Origin: Ignavibacteria bacterium
GTDB taxonomy: Bacteria > Bacteroidota > Ignavibacteria > Ignavibacteriales > SURF-24
DNA length: 64,000 nt
NCBI GenBank assembly: GCA_025612375.1
Contig: JAAXKN010000002.1
Span: 186,001 to 250,000, forward strand
Reading direction: 5' to 3'
Under the pieces are notes generated by a model, which had not been told where the DNA came from, searched no databases, and saw only the letters and a program-made list of their open reading frames with translations. Positions 44,461-54,571 of this stretch are shown here, in pieces. Both the position numbers and the translations under genes were made by a program. The number at the start of each line of letters is the position of its first letter. Within the stretch, counting starts at the first letter, position 1.

Positions 44461-45537
44461 ATGACCAGATTAAATTTAAAGTATGTTTTAGGCTGTTTCC
44501 TTCTGATTATATTTCTTTCGCCGCTTAAAGCTCAGGCTCAGGAATGCAACTACTGCGGTAAAAAGATCACGGGCAGATATGTTGAAGCCGACGGGAAATA
44601 TTTCCATCCCCGGCACTTTATATGTGCCAGGTGCGGAAAAGTAATTACAGGCTCCTTTGCCGAAAAAGACGGCAGGTTCTTTCACCCCGACTGTTATGCC
44701 GTAAAAGAAGGCCTCGTTTGCGACTACTGCAGCAAAATAATTAGAGGGGAGTATGTTACCAGCGAGGGGAAAAAGTATCATCCTTCGTGCTATGAAAATT
44801 ATGTGCTTCCCAAATGCTCCGTATGCGGGAAGCCTCTTGACGGGGAATATACAATTGATCCTTACGGTAATAAGTACCATTCCTATCACAGCCATGAGCT
44901 CTCCAGATGCGATAACTGCAGCAGGATCATCTCCAATAAGACCACAGGCGGGGGAAGAGAATATTCCGACGGGAGGACTATATGCAATCTGTGCTATAAA
45001 GAGGCGGTATTCGATAACTCCCGGATAAACGCTCTTATGGGTAAGGTTATGCAGAGGCTTAAAAGCCTGGGGCTTAGCTTTAATGAAAGAACCATTTCCA
45101 TCAGGGGAGTGGACAGAAGGGAACTTAAAAAAGCTGCCGGAAGCAGGTACGACGGCAATATGAAGGGGATCTGCAATACCAGTTCAAGAACTGAGTACAT
45201 AAATCAGCGTGCATCAAAAAGCTTGAAGAGGCATGAAATTTTTGTTCTTAACGGTGTGCCTGCTCTGAATATTGAATCGGTAATTGCCCACGAGCTGATG
45301 CACGTTTGGCTTAATGATAATACAAAAGACGATCATCCGGATTTTCTCCGCGAGGGGAGCTGCAACTATATATCTTATCTTTACCTCAGGTCTGTAAGCG
45401 GCTCAAAGGCACGCGAGCTGATGAAGCAGCTTGAAGATGACGATGACGATACATACGGTAAAGGGTTCCTGAAAGTGAAGTCGGAATTTGGTGATAGGAG
45501 TCTGAATCAACTCCTGAGTTATTTGAAAAGGTATTAG
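44461..45537 (+). CDS. secreted LIM-domain zinc peptidase (DA1-like)
   Basis: A 358-residue protein with a signal peptide (about 1-26). Mature residues 28-190 contain two LIM-type double zinc fingers plus a further zinc ribbon (CNYCGKKITGRY ... HPRHFICARC; CDYCSKIIRGEY; CDNCSRIISNK ... CNLC). Residues about 195-358 are a DA1-like peptidase: HELMH (277-281) with downstream Glu in FLREGSCNYISYLY. Plant DA1 is a ubiquitin-activated peptidase with LIM followed by the same peptidase. This bacterial version is exported, so ubiquitin is not its partner; envelope protein processing is possible. The resemblance is by motif and domain order. Confidence 0.8.
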   Translation: MTRLNLKYVLGCFLLIIFLSPLKAQAQECNYCGKKITGRYVEADGKYFHPRHFICARCGKVITGSFAEKDGRFFHPDCYAVKEGLVCDYCSKIIRGEYVTSEGKKYHPSCYENYVLPKCSVCGKPLDGEYTIDPYGNKYHSYHSHELSRCDNCSRIISNKTTGGGREYSDGRTICNLCYKEAVFDNSRINALMGKVMQRLKSLGLSFNERTISIRGVDRRELKKAAGSRYDGNMKGICNTSSRTEYINQRASKSLKRHEIFVLNGVPALNIESVIAHELMHVWLNDNTKDDHPDFLREGSCNYISYLYLRSVSGSKARELMKQLEDDDDDTYGKGFLKVKSEFGDRSLNQLLSYLKRY

Positions 45538-45630
45538 AGAGATACTAAATCCCGGGGAATTTAGTTATCTTTACAAATCCGGATCCCGGGTGTTATTTGG
45601 GTCCGGTTTATAAACCATGAGGGAAAGAAA

Positions 45631-45987
45631 ATGGTGAAAGGAAATAAACTTACATTCATTGTATTTGCAGTAATATTCCTTTTTATCTCACTTGGGATAG
45701 ATATGAGGAATGTTATTTCAAATGGCGAGATCTTCAGGATGAACGGGGACTTTCTGGACCAAATACATTTCTATCTTCAGATACCGGGAGCCATACCGGT
45801 GTTTCTGGTTGTCGGGCTATTCTTTAAGGACTCGCACGCCTATAATTTCTATTCCCTCTGGTCCCTTACACTCCTCTTGAACTGCCTTTTCTATGGTTTT
45901 GCAGGCTACTGGATATATCCGGCAGTTAAGAATTTATTTGGGCGTAGACAGAAAAACGCCGGTAAGAGTGGTGAAACACGTGCCTGA
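45631..45987 (+). CDS. small membrane protein (118 aa)
   Basis: A 118-residue protein with three predicted helices (about 8-25, 50-70 and 78-98) and a basic tail. Start ATG45631 follows GAGGGAAAGAAA. No motif is recognised. It lies between the LIM peptidase and a large T9SS cargo protein without overlap. Confidence 0.65.
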   Translation: MVKGNKLTFIVFAVIFLFISLGIDMRNVISNGEIFRMNGDFLDQIHFYLQIPGAIPVFLVVGLFFKDSHAYNFYSLWSLTLLLNCLFYGFAGYWIYPAVKNLFGRRQKNAGKSGETRA

Positions 45988-46372
<385 letters not shown>

Positions 46373-49300
46373 ATGCCAATGGTAATTAGAAAAAAACAGT
46401 TCCTTTCGGCTTTTCTGCTCTTCTTTATTGCTCTCACTGTTCTGGCTTATGCAGGTGATAAACAAGGCAAAAATCATGTAAGCACAAACAATGCTTCACT
46501 GACCTTTACAAAGCTAAACCTAAACAACCTTTCCACATTTATTTATAATAATGGTTATTCAGATTTTAACCTTTCCGGGAAATCGGGTTTGGCGTTTCCA
46601 CGGGGAGGCGAGAAGACAGTTGCATACCAGTCGGGGTTCGTCTGGGGCGGAAAAGTTAATGAAAACATACGTGTAGGCGGTTCCACCTATGGGTCGGGTC
46701 TCCAGCCGGGAAGGATAATCTCAACCGGGGTGGCTGAAGATACAAACGCCGCAAAGAGTAAATTATTCAGGGTCAGGCCGGATTATAAAACAGCCGACCT
46801 GACAATTGAGGCAGCCGAGGAAGAAAAGACTCAAAGTGAGGTCAGGGCAAAATATGAAAAAGACTGGATGGAATGGCCGGCATCTGAGGGGGCTCCATAC
46901 TGGGACCAGGATGGCGACGGGAAATATGACCCTGCTAAGGATATACCGGGAGTCAAAGATGCCGTTCAAACCATATGGTTTGTAGCAAATGACCTGGACA
47001 CGGCTAAAACCTGCGCACTTTACGGATCACTTCCAATGGGAGTGGAACTTCAAACTACAGTCTGGGCATACGACAAGGACTGGATCCTGAATAATACGTA
47101 CTTTAAGAAGTTTAAGATTATCAATAAAAGTAACAACGAATTTAAGGACTTTTATCTTTCTTTCTGGATAGATCCTGATATTGGTGATGCAAATGATGAC
47201 CTTGCCGGATGCGACACCCTGCAAAACATGGGGTATGTTTACAACGGCAACGTAATGGATCATGTGTATGGAAATTTCCCTCCGGCAGTGGGGTTCAAAC
47301 TCCTTCAGGGGCCCCGGGTTAACGCTACACTTTCAGATACTGCATCCTATGACGGCAGGAAAGTTCCCGGTAAGAAAAACCTTCCTATGACAGCTTTTTA
47401 CTATTTCATCAACGGCAGCGATACATATGCTGATCCTAAGCTCGGCCAATATTATGAACTAGGAACTATGTCTTTCTACAGGTTAATGCGGGGGAAAATG
47501 AGTACAAAGGACGAAGAATTCCCGATACCTTCAAACTTGGGCGGAGGCCTGACAAAGTTCCCTCTTTCAGGCGATCCTGTTGCGGGTTCGGGCTACCTGG
47601 ATGGCAGACTTTTCGATCCTGGTGACCGCAGGACCGGCCTGTCTTCGGGCCCTTTCAATATGGCTCCCGGTGACACGCAGGAAGTTGTAATTTCAGAGAT
47701 GGCTGCACAGAGCAGCAGTAATATTAATTCCGTTAAATTGCTGAAATTTTTCTCGGCAGAAGTTCAGAAGAAGTACAATAATTACTTCAAATTCCAGGAA
47801 ATCCCGGCGCCCGAGGCTCCTAAAGTAACAGGTACATACTCCAATAACTCTTTAACAGTTAAAATCCCTGAAAACACCCAAATAGAAAACTTTGATAAAG
47901 AGGGTTATCAATTCCAGGGCTACAACCTCTATCAGCTACCTTCAGGTGTGCCCGAAAAAAAGGGAGCAGTATACCTCGGCACTTACGACAAAATTGACGG
48001 AGTTAAATCCATTACAGGCCTTGGGCCTGATACTCTTACAGGAAATGAGATCAGTCTCATTCAGCAGAGAGGAACCGATTCGGGAATATTAAGAGAAATT
48101 ACTTTTTACAGGGACTCGCTTACTCATGCACCTTTACTTGCCGGGAAGAAATATTACTTCGGCATCTCGGCGTATACTTACAGAAATGACCCGGAAAATA
48201 AACTTACAAATATCGAAGGTCCGCTTGGGGTTTGTTCAGTCATTTATCAGGATAGTCTTATCGGTCCCAAATATAATGACGTTCTTAGCCTTGATAAAGT
48301 TTCAGGCCATGGGGAAGGAACAATTACTCCTATAGTAATTGATGCTTCAAAATTAACAGGGCATGAATATCAGATCGGTTTTAACGGCGAATCAGGAAGT
48401 GCGGTAATGTATCTGAAAGATCTCACACGGAATGGATTAGTACAGGATGACCAGTCTGCAATGTACGGTAACATTTATTCTCCTGTTTATGATGGGATTT
48501 ATTTTAAGATAAATGACGTTAAGCCCGGAATGAAGGAATGGCAGATTCCTCAGGGCACTCTCAAGTGGTCATGGTCAGGAGCATCTCTTTCTCTGGAAGG
48601 ATTCAGCGGTTCAATCGGCTATGCTGGCGGCTGGCTTACTTCATCTGCAGGGCCTGAGAAACTGCATGATGTTTTAATTAAATTTGCCGCAACTGACAGC
48701 AGTGGAAATGTACTTGACCCGAGTGACCCTGACGTCTCTTATGCTTACCGCTACTTAAGAGGTGCTTCAAACTATCCGCAGATGCCTGAGTTTATTCCTT
48801 ATATGATTAATAAAACTTCTGGTTATCCATATCAGGATTTCAAGAAGAACTTCCCGTTTGCAGCCTATGATGTGGAAGATCCTGCACATCCAAGGCAGCT
48901 TGCAGTGGGCTATCTTGAAAATAACACCCCGAAAGGGGCTGTTGACGGCAAATACTGGCCTCCGCAAAAGGGGCTGGATAATGTAGGGGCAGGGAGTCCA
49001 AGAGAATGGTTTTTTATATTTGATGTGAATTACAGAGAGACAGCTGATGCTTCTTTGCAGGGTGATCTGTTAAATGGAGAGCTGCCGGTGCTCTGGATGG
49101 GTACTCCTACAGTAAACAGCAAATTAGAGTCAAACGACCAGTTCCTGATCATTAGAAGTCATCCGTTTACTTCTGAAGATGTATTCAGGTTTACGGTAGG
49201 AAAACTTTCCAGAGTTGAATCTGGGAATATTCCATCAACATACGAAATGTCTCAGAACTACCCGAACCCGTTTAATCCTGTAACAACAATAAGCTACAGT

Positions 49301-49498
49301 TTGCCTGAGGTCTCAAAGGTGGAACTGAAAGTCTATGACATACTGGGCCGCGAGGTAATGACGCTTGTTAACAAAGAGCAGAATGCGGGCAGGTACAACG
49401 TTCAGTTTAATGCCGGAAGACTCAGCTCCGGAATTTACATCTACAGAATCTTGGCAAAGAACTTCACAAGGACCAATAAAATGGTTCTGCTGAAGTAA
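46373..49498 (+). CDS. large secreted T9SS cargo protein
   Basis: A 1041-residue protein with an N-terminal signal peptide (about 1-27) and a C-terminal T9SS sorting domain (QNYPNPFNPVTTISYSL ... SSGIYIYRILAKNF). A calcium-loop-like DQDGDGKYDPAKD motif is near residue 183 and there is a possible fibronectin-like region in the middle (about 490-620). No catalytic motif is recognised, so a structural or adhesive surface role is likely. ATG46379 is a possible alternative start. The (AT)15 tract lies upstream. Confidence 0.75.
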   Translation: MPMVIRKKQFLSAFLLFFIALTVLAYAGDKQGKNHVSTNNASLTFTKLNLNNLSTFIYNNGYSDFNLSGKSGLAFPRGGEKTVAYQSGFVWGGKVNENIRVGGSTYGSGLQPGRIISTGVAEDTNAAKSKLFRVRPDYKTADLTIEAAEEEKTQSEVRAKYEKDWMEWPASEGAPYWDQDGDGKYDPAKDIPGVKDAVQTIWFVANDLDTAKTCALYGSLPMGVELQTTVWAYDKDWILNNTYFKKFKIINKSNNEFKDFYLSFWIDPDIGDANDDLAGCDTLQNMGYVYNGNVMDHVYGNFPPAVGFKLLQGPRVNATLSDTASYDGRKVPGKKNLPMTAFYYFINGSDTYADPKLGQYYELGTMSFYRLMRGKMSTKDEEFPIPSNLGGGLTKFPLSGDPVAGSGYLDGRLFDPGDRRTGLSSGPFNMAPGDTQEVVISEMAAQSSSNINSVKLLKFFSAEVQKKYNNYFKFQEIPAPEAPKVTGTYSNNSLTVKIPENTQIENFDKEGYQFQGYNLYQLPSGVPEKKGAVYLGTYDKIDGVKSITGLGPDTLTGNEISLIQQRGTDSGILREITFYRDSLTHAPLLAGKKYYFGISAYTYRNDPENKLTNIEGPLGVCSVIYQDSLIGPKYNDVLSLDKVSGHGEGTITPIVIDASKLTGHEYQIGFNGESGSAVMYLKDLTRNGLVQDDQSAMYGNIYSPVYDGIYFKINDVKPGMKEWQIPQGTLKWSWSGASLSLEGFSGSIGYAGGWLTSSAGPEKLHDVLIKFAATDSSGNVLDPSDPDVSYAYRYLRGASNYPQMPEFIPYMINKTSGYPYQDFKKNFPFAAYDVEDPAHPRQLAVGYLENNTPKGAVDGKYWPPQKGLDNVGAGSPREWFFIFDVNYRETADASLQGDLLNGELPVLWMGTPTVNSKLESNDQFLIIRSHPFTSEDVFRFTVGKLSRVESGNIPSTYEMSQNYPNPFNPVTTISYSLPEVSKVELKVYDILGREVMTLVNKEQNAGRYNVQFNAGRLSSGIYIYRILAKNFTRTNKMVLLK

Positions 49499-49506
49499 CC
49501 TTATGT

Positions 49507-49544
49507 AAAAAGGGCAGAATAAGAAACTATTCTGCCCTTTTTCT
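49507..49544 (+). terminator. terminator after T9SS cargo gene
   Basis: AAAAAGGGCAGAAT and ATTCTGCCCTTTTT form a long stem with an 8-base loop and T tail. Confidence 0.85.
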
Positions 49545-49838
49545 CTTTAAAATACATCCGTTGTTAGTTAAGGCTTTAATTCGTATATTTGTGCCGGAGT
49601 TGTTATTAAATAAAACAATTCCGTATAGAAAGCTTGCATTATCAGCTTGGATTGCTTCCGGTGAGTCCCTTCAACACTAACGTGTTCCTTTTCATCCGAA
49701 TAAACAAGAAATAAGAAGATTTTGATTTCATGATCAGGTCGGCAGGTGAATCTAATAACAGAAGATCAATTGCTGACTAAGCGGAATAATTCCATTCCGC
49801 CGCCCGTGATTTTTAAATACGAGAAAGGAAACTTGTTT

Positions 49839-51098
49839 ATGTCGTTCGAAAACTTAAATCTTATTGAACCTATTCTGAAAGCGCTTAAAACTGAGGGCTA
49901 TACCGCCCCTACCCCCATACAGCAGAAGGCTATTCCTGTTATCTTGGACAGGCGCGACCTGCTTGGCTGCGCACAGACGGGAACGGGGAAAACAGCCGCT
50001 TTTGCCATCCCTGTTTTACAGATACTTTATTCTGAAAAGCAGCCGGAGAAAAAAGATAAGACCATAAAGGCACTCATATTGACCCCTACACGCGAACTTG
50101 CCATTCAGATAGGCGAGAGCTTTAACGCATACGGAAGACACACCGGCCTGCGCCACAGGGTTATCTTTGGAGGGGTTCCGCAGAAGGCCCAGACAGATGC
50201 CCTGCGAAGCGGCGTGGATATTCTTGTTGCAACCCCCGGAAGGCTGCTTGACCTTATGCAACAGGGCTTTATCAGCCTTCAGAATGTTAAAATGTTTGTC
50301 CTCGATGAGGCAGACCGCATGCTTGACATGGGTTTTATAAATGACGTCAAAAAAGTAATTGCAAAGCTTCCATCTAAAAAACAAACGATGCTTTTTTCTG
50401 CAACTATGCCGCAGGATATCCAAAAGCTCTCTTCTACAATACTGGTAAATCCTTCACACGTTGCAGTTACCCCTGTCTCTTCAACCGTGGATATGATTAA
50501 ACAGTCGGTATACTTTGTGGATAAATCCAATAAGAAGTCTCTTCTGATTCACCTGCTGAAAGATACAAAAATAGCTTCTGCACTCGTTTTTACGCGTACC
50601 AAGCACGGCGCAAATAAAGTTGCCCAGGACCTTGCAAAAGCAGGTATCATTGCCGAAGCCATTCACGGCAATAAATCGCAGAGCGCACGCCAGAAGGCTT
50701 TAAGTAATTTCAAAGCCAAAAGAACCAGAGTACTGGTTGCAACCGATATTGCCGCAAGAGGAATTGATGTTGAAGACCTGTCGCACGTAATAAATTATGA
50801 AATGTCAAATGTTGCCGAGACTTATGTCCACCGCATCGGGCGTACAGGAAGAGCCGGGGCTGCAGGAACAGCGCTTTCTTTCTGCGATGCTGAAGAGAAA
50901 TTGTACCTGAAGGATGTATGCAAACTTATTAATAAAACTATACCTGTAGTTGAAGACCATCCGTTCCCCATGAAAAATCAGGAACCTGTAAGTACCCCCC
51001 GCGAAAATATGGGTCAGAATACCCAGGGCTCGGAAAGAAAAAGAAGTTTTTCTTCCAAAGACAGGAACCGGAGATGGAAAAGAAAGTTAAATCACTAA
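49839..51098 (+). CDS. rhlE: DEAD-box RNA helicase (RhlE-like)
   Basis: A 419-residue DEAD-box helicase. ATG49839 (MSFENLNLIEPIL) is chosen over the open frame from 49746 because GAAAGGAA precedes it and the Q motif then sits at the N-terminus (TAPTPIQQKAIP). Walker A AQTGTGKT, DEAD (LDEADRMLDMGF), SAT and the C-terminal HRIGRTGRAG are complete. A basic, Ser/Arg-rich tail (last 45 residues) may bind RNA. RhlE-type proteins remodel structured RNA in ribosome assembly and cold adaptation. Confidence 0.9.
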   Translation: MSFENLNLIEPILKALKTEGYTAPTPIQQKAIPVILDRRDLLGCAQTGTGKTAAFAIPVLQILYSEKQPEKKDKTIKALILTPTRELAIQIGESFNAYGRHTGLRHRVIFGGVPQKAQTDALRSGVDILVATPGRLLDLMQQGFISLQNVKMFVLDEADRMLDMGFINDVKKVIAKLPSKKQTMLFSATMPQDIQKLSSTILVNPSHVAVTPVSSTVDMIKQSVYFVDKSNKKSLLIHLLKDTKIASALVFTRTKHGANKVAQDLAKAGIIAEAIHGNKSQSARQKALSNFKAKRTRVLVATDIAARGIDVEDLSHVINYEMSNVAETYVHRIGRTGRAGAAGTALSFCDAEEKLYLKDVCKLINKTIPVVEDHPFPMKNQEPVSTPRENMGQNTQGSERKRSFSSKDRNRRWKRKLNH

Positions 51099-51115
51099 GG
51101 TTTGCAATAGATTTT

Positions 51116-51144
51116 AATCCCGGCATAAACCCCGGGATTTTTGT
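51116..51144 (+). terminator. terminator after rhlE
   Basis: AATCCCGG and CCGGGATT with an eight-base loop and TTTTTGTTTTT. Confidence 0.85.
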
Positions 51145-51324
51145 TTTTAAAGAAAGACAAAAAATCATTTCCTGATAAGCCTCTGATCATTCCTTAATTT
51201 TCTTTTGTCTTTTTCATGACTACGCTTAAGACAGGGAAATTTGAGTCATATGGAATTCAATCGCAGCTAAATATAATTAGGCTTATATTTAATACTTAAT
51301 TTATATGTAGTTGGAATTATAACA

Positions 51325-53814
51325 CTGGAAAGAAAAGTTTATCCCATAGAAGAAGCCCTCCCGCGCCTGAAGGCGGCGCTTCATGAAAGTAACCTGTGTA
51401 TTCTTGTAGCCCCTCCGGGAGCAGGTAAAACGACCATCGTGCCCGTGGCGCTTATGGGTGAGGAGTGGCTTCAAGGCAGGAAAATATTAATGCTCGAGCC
51501 GCGCCGCCTGGCTGCAAGGCGTTCGGCTGAATACATGTCCTCACAAAGAAATGAAAAATGCGGCCAGACAATAGGATACCGCATAAGGACTGAGGCCTGT
51601 ACGGGTCCAAATACAAAAATTGAAGTTGTAACAGAAGGCATACTTACGCGCATGCTGCAGTCTGATGCCGAACTGCCTGAGGCCGCGCTCGTAATATTTG
51701 ATGAATTTCATGAAAGGAGCATTCATGCCGATACCGGGCTTGCATTCCTTCTGGACGTACAGAAGAACCTTCGTCCTGACATAAAAATCCTTATCATGTC
51801 GGCAACGCCGGACATAGAAAAGCTTTCTTCCCTGCCGGGCAATCCTCCCGTAGTTGAATCTCTTGGAAGGGCTTATCCCGTTGAAACGCATTACCTGAGG
51901 CATACAAGTGATAAAAGACTTGAAGTTAAAACTGCCGAGGCCGTTCTTAGTGCAATAAAAAAAGAAGATGGCGACCTGCTTGTTTTCCTGCCCGGGAAAA
52001 AGGAAATTAAACGTACATCTGAACTTTTAATTGACCGCTTCCATGGAAGTGACGTTATACTGCATGAGCTCTATGGCGAGGCCTCCAGAGAGGAGCAGGA
52101 GGCCTCACTGCGTCCGGCCCCTATGGGCAAAAGAAAAGTTATTCTTTCCACAAGCATTGCCGAGACGAGCCTTACAATTGATGGCGTCCGCATAGTAATT
52201 GACGCAGGGCTTTCACGCCTGTCTTCTTTTGACGTTAAAAGAGGAATGCCGGGGCTTATAACCGTCCCGGTCTCCAAAGCTTCGGCCGATCAAAGGCGGG
52301 GGCGTGCCGGGCGCCAGATGGCAGGCGTCTGCTACAGGCTGTGGACAAAAGAGGAAGAAGAGTTTCATCCTCCCTTTACACAGCCCGAAATACTCTCGGC
52401 TGACCTGGCCCCTCTGGCCCTTGAGCTTGCGCAGTGGGGAACGCCGGAAGGAGAAGGGCTTATGTTTCCTGATGCTCCTCCCAGGGTAAACCTTCAGCAG
52501 GCAAGATCAATTCTTTTCATGCTGGGTGCCGTGGACAAAATGGGAAAGCTTACATCATTCGGAAAGGCTATGTCGGGGCTCCCCGTACACCCGCGCCTTA
52601 GTGCAATGATCCTGCACGCGCGCGAAAAACGCCTGGAGGCCGAAGCATGCCTTCTTGCATCGCTTCTTGAAGAGACCGCTGCCGCGGGAAGAGAGATAAA
52701 CCTCTACGGGCGCTGGCACCAGTTGGAAAATCCAAAAGATGACAGGCAGGCACAGCATTCTAAAAGAATATATCAGCACGCGCGGCGTCTTATGAAGATA
52801 GTTCATGCTTCTGAAGATAAGATAACGGGGGAGAATCTGGGAGTGCTGCTTGCTTATGCATACCCGGAAAGAGTAGCCGTAAAGAAGTCTTCAAATCAGT
52901 ACCAACTGGCACAGGGTACAATGGTATCGGTTCCTGAAGGGGATCTTCTTTTAAGAGAGGAATTTCTTTCTGTAGCCGATGTGGATGCTGCGGGTGCAGT
53001 GGCAAAAGTATTCCTTGCTGCACCAGTTTCAAGGGACGAAATTCTTGAGGCCTTCAGGGATATCATATCAAATGAAGAAACTGTTGAGTGGTCGGGCACC
53101 GCAGTAAAGGGGATAAGGAAACTCAGGCTGGGATCCATATCAATTCAGGAAAAGGAATTCAGCCCAAATGAAGAAGAAATTGAAAAGGCAGTATTAGATC
53201 ACCTGCGAAGTGAAGGCATTAACTCTCTGCCGTGGGATAAAGAAAGTGTGAGTATAAAAGAAAGGTCCGAATGGCTGAGGCTTTATGTAATGGATGAAAA
53301 TGACCACAGGTTCCTTAACTGGCCTATACTGACGGATGAGAACCTGATTGGTACAATAGACTATTGGCTTAAACCATTCCTCAACGGTGTTAGAAAGCAG
53401 AAGGATATTGAAGCGCTTGATATGGCTTCAATTATAAAATCCATTTATTCTTATGAACAGTTAAACTTGCTTGAGGCGCTTGCGCCATCGGCAGTTAAAG
53501 TCCCGGGCGGATCCAATATAAGACTGAAATATGACGAGGGTGAAAAGCCCGTTCTTGCAGTAAGGCTCCAGGAGCTCTTCGGGCAGACAGATACACCAAG
53601 GATTGCAGGAGGGAAAATTCCTGTGCTCATACACCTGCTTTCCCCGGCAATGAGGCCGCTTGCCATTACGCAGGACCTCAGGAGTTTCTGGGTAAATACA
53701 TATCCTGAAATATTAAAGCAGATGCGCATAAAATATCCCAAACATGTCTGGCCCGATGATCCGCTTAAGGCTGAGGCTACAAATAAGACCAAAAGAGGGA
53801 ACACGCTAAGATAA
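51325..53814 (+). CDS. hrpB: HrpB ATP-dependent helicase
   Basis: A DEAH-type helicase of about 829 residues. Motifs: Walker A VAPPGAGKTT, PRRLAARRSAEY, DEFHER (motif II) and QRRGRAGR (motif VI), then the HrpB-specific HA2 and C-terminal domains. The Walker A is encoded at 51406-51435, before the first GTG (51439) of the frame, so the real start lies upstream; the frame remains open to about 51300 with no ATG, GTG or TTG in it. CTG51325 (LERKVYPIEEALPR) is used here as a placeholder and an ATT lies at 51316. Function of HrpB is poorly known; it unwinds RNA or RNA-DNA hybrids. Confidence 0.85.
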   Translation: MERKVYPIEEALPRLKAALHESNLCILVAPPGAGKTTIVPVALMGEEWLQGRKILMLEPRRLAARRSAEYMSSQRNEKCGQTIGYRIRTEACTGPNTKIEVVTEGILTRMLQSDAELPEAALVIFDEFHERSIHADTGLAFLLDVQKNLRPDIKILIMSATPDIEKLSSLPGNPPVVESLGRAYPVETHYLRHTSDKRLEVKTAEAVLSAIKKEDGDLLVFLPGKKEIKRTSELLIDRFHGSDVILHELYGEASREEQEASLRPAPMGKRKVILSTSIAETSLTIDGVRIVIDAGLSRLSSFDVKRGMPGLITVPVSKASADQRRGRAGRQMAGVCYRLWTKEEEEFHPPFTQPEILSADLAPLALELAQWGTPEGEGLMFPDAPPRVNLQQARSILFMLGAVDKMGKLTSFGKAMSGLPVHPRLSAMILHAREKRLEAEACLLASLLEETAAAGREINLYGRWHQLENPKDDRQAQHSKRIYQHARRLMKIVHASEDKITGENLGVLLAYAYPERVAVKKSSNQYQLAQGTMVSVPEGDLLLREEFLSVADVDAAGAVAKVFLAAPVSRDEILEAFRDIISNEETVEWSGTAVKGIRKLRLGSISIQEKEFSPNEEEIEKAVLDHLRSEGINSLPWDKESVSIKERSEWLRLYVMDENDHRFLNWPILTDENLIGTIDYWLKPFLNGVRKQKDIEALDMASIIKSIYSYEQLNLLEALAPSAVKVPGGSNIRLKYDEGEKPVLAVRLQELFGQTDTPRIAGGKIPVLIHLLSPAMRPLAITQDLRSFWVNTYPEILKQMRIKYPKHVWPDDPLKAEATNKTKRGNTLR

Positions 53815-53816
53815 AA

Positions 53817-54323
53817 CTACCTGAGTGTCTTTGTCAGAAGATTTACACTTGAGGCGGAGAAAACTGTAATGCTGTCTATTCTTATATATGCGGGCTTTGG
53901 TATGTCTTCAGGACTGTTTATGGAATTTGTTTTCTGAAGCCTTTTGAACGTTTTCTCCCGGTTTGTGTACCAGATAAAAACAGTGTCATTTATCCGGCTT
54001 ATGTCCAGAAAGACTTTCGGCTTTTCAGCGTAATAATTCCCGTATGAGACAAATAATTTTAGTCTTGTGGAATCCGTTGAAGCTGCAATAACGGAGTAAG
54101 GAATGTTTTCTTTCAGCCTGGGAGCCAAAGGGATCTGTTCAACTACAATGTTTACACTTCCCGAAAGCGTCTTAAAGGCAATTTCATCGGTGTAATTCCC
54201 CTCATAAAAACGGGAGCTGTCGTCCTCAGCATTCTCTTTTGTGCATGAGGTGAAAATTACGGCAAAAGGAATTAAAAGGATGAATAATAGTAAGCCTGCC
54301 GGCGCGTTTTTCTTTAATTTCAT
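53817..54323 (-). CDS. lipoprotein of unknown function
   Basis: A 168-residue lipoprotein with signal peptide and lipobox (VIFTSC, Cys about 27). The mature part is rich in strands (SGSVNIVVEQIPLAPRLKE, TVFIWYTN) and might form a small beta-sandwich; the family is similar in look to DUF2807-type surface proteins. It converges with hrpB, stop codons three bases apart. Confidence 0.6.
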   Translation of the reverse strand: MKLKKNAPAGLLLFILLIPFAVIFTSCTKENAEDDSSRFYEGNYTDEIAFKTLSGSVNIVVEQIPLAPRLKENIPYSVIAASTDSTRLKLFVSYGNYYAEKPKVFLDISRINDTVFIWYTNREKTFKRLQKTNSINSPEDIPKPAYIRIDSITVFSASSVNLLTKTLR

Positions 54324-54571
54324 TGTTATGCCTCTTCTACGTTAAGTCCCGTATTACCTGAATACAATATAATACTTCCAATATTACCCGCAAAATGACA
54401 ATTTTCTCCTTAACTTTTGACAAAAACAGAAAAGGGCACTAAATTGCAACCTCGCTTTATACGATAATGGAAATGGCGTTTTATAATTTTCCTGAAATCC
54501 GTTAAAACGCCGGCTTTTAAGATAGAAAAAGATATATCACTAATCTCCACTACAATTATTGGGGGAATTAA

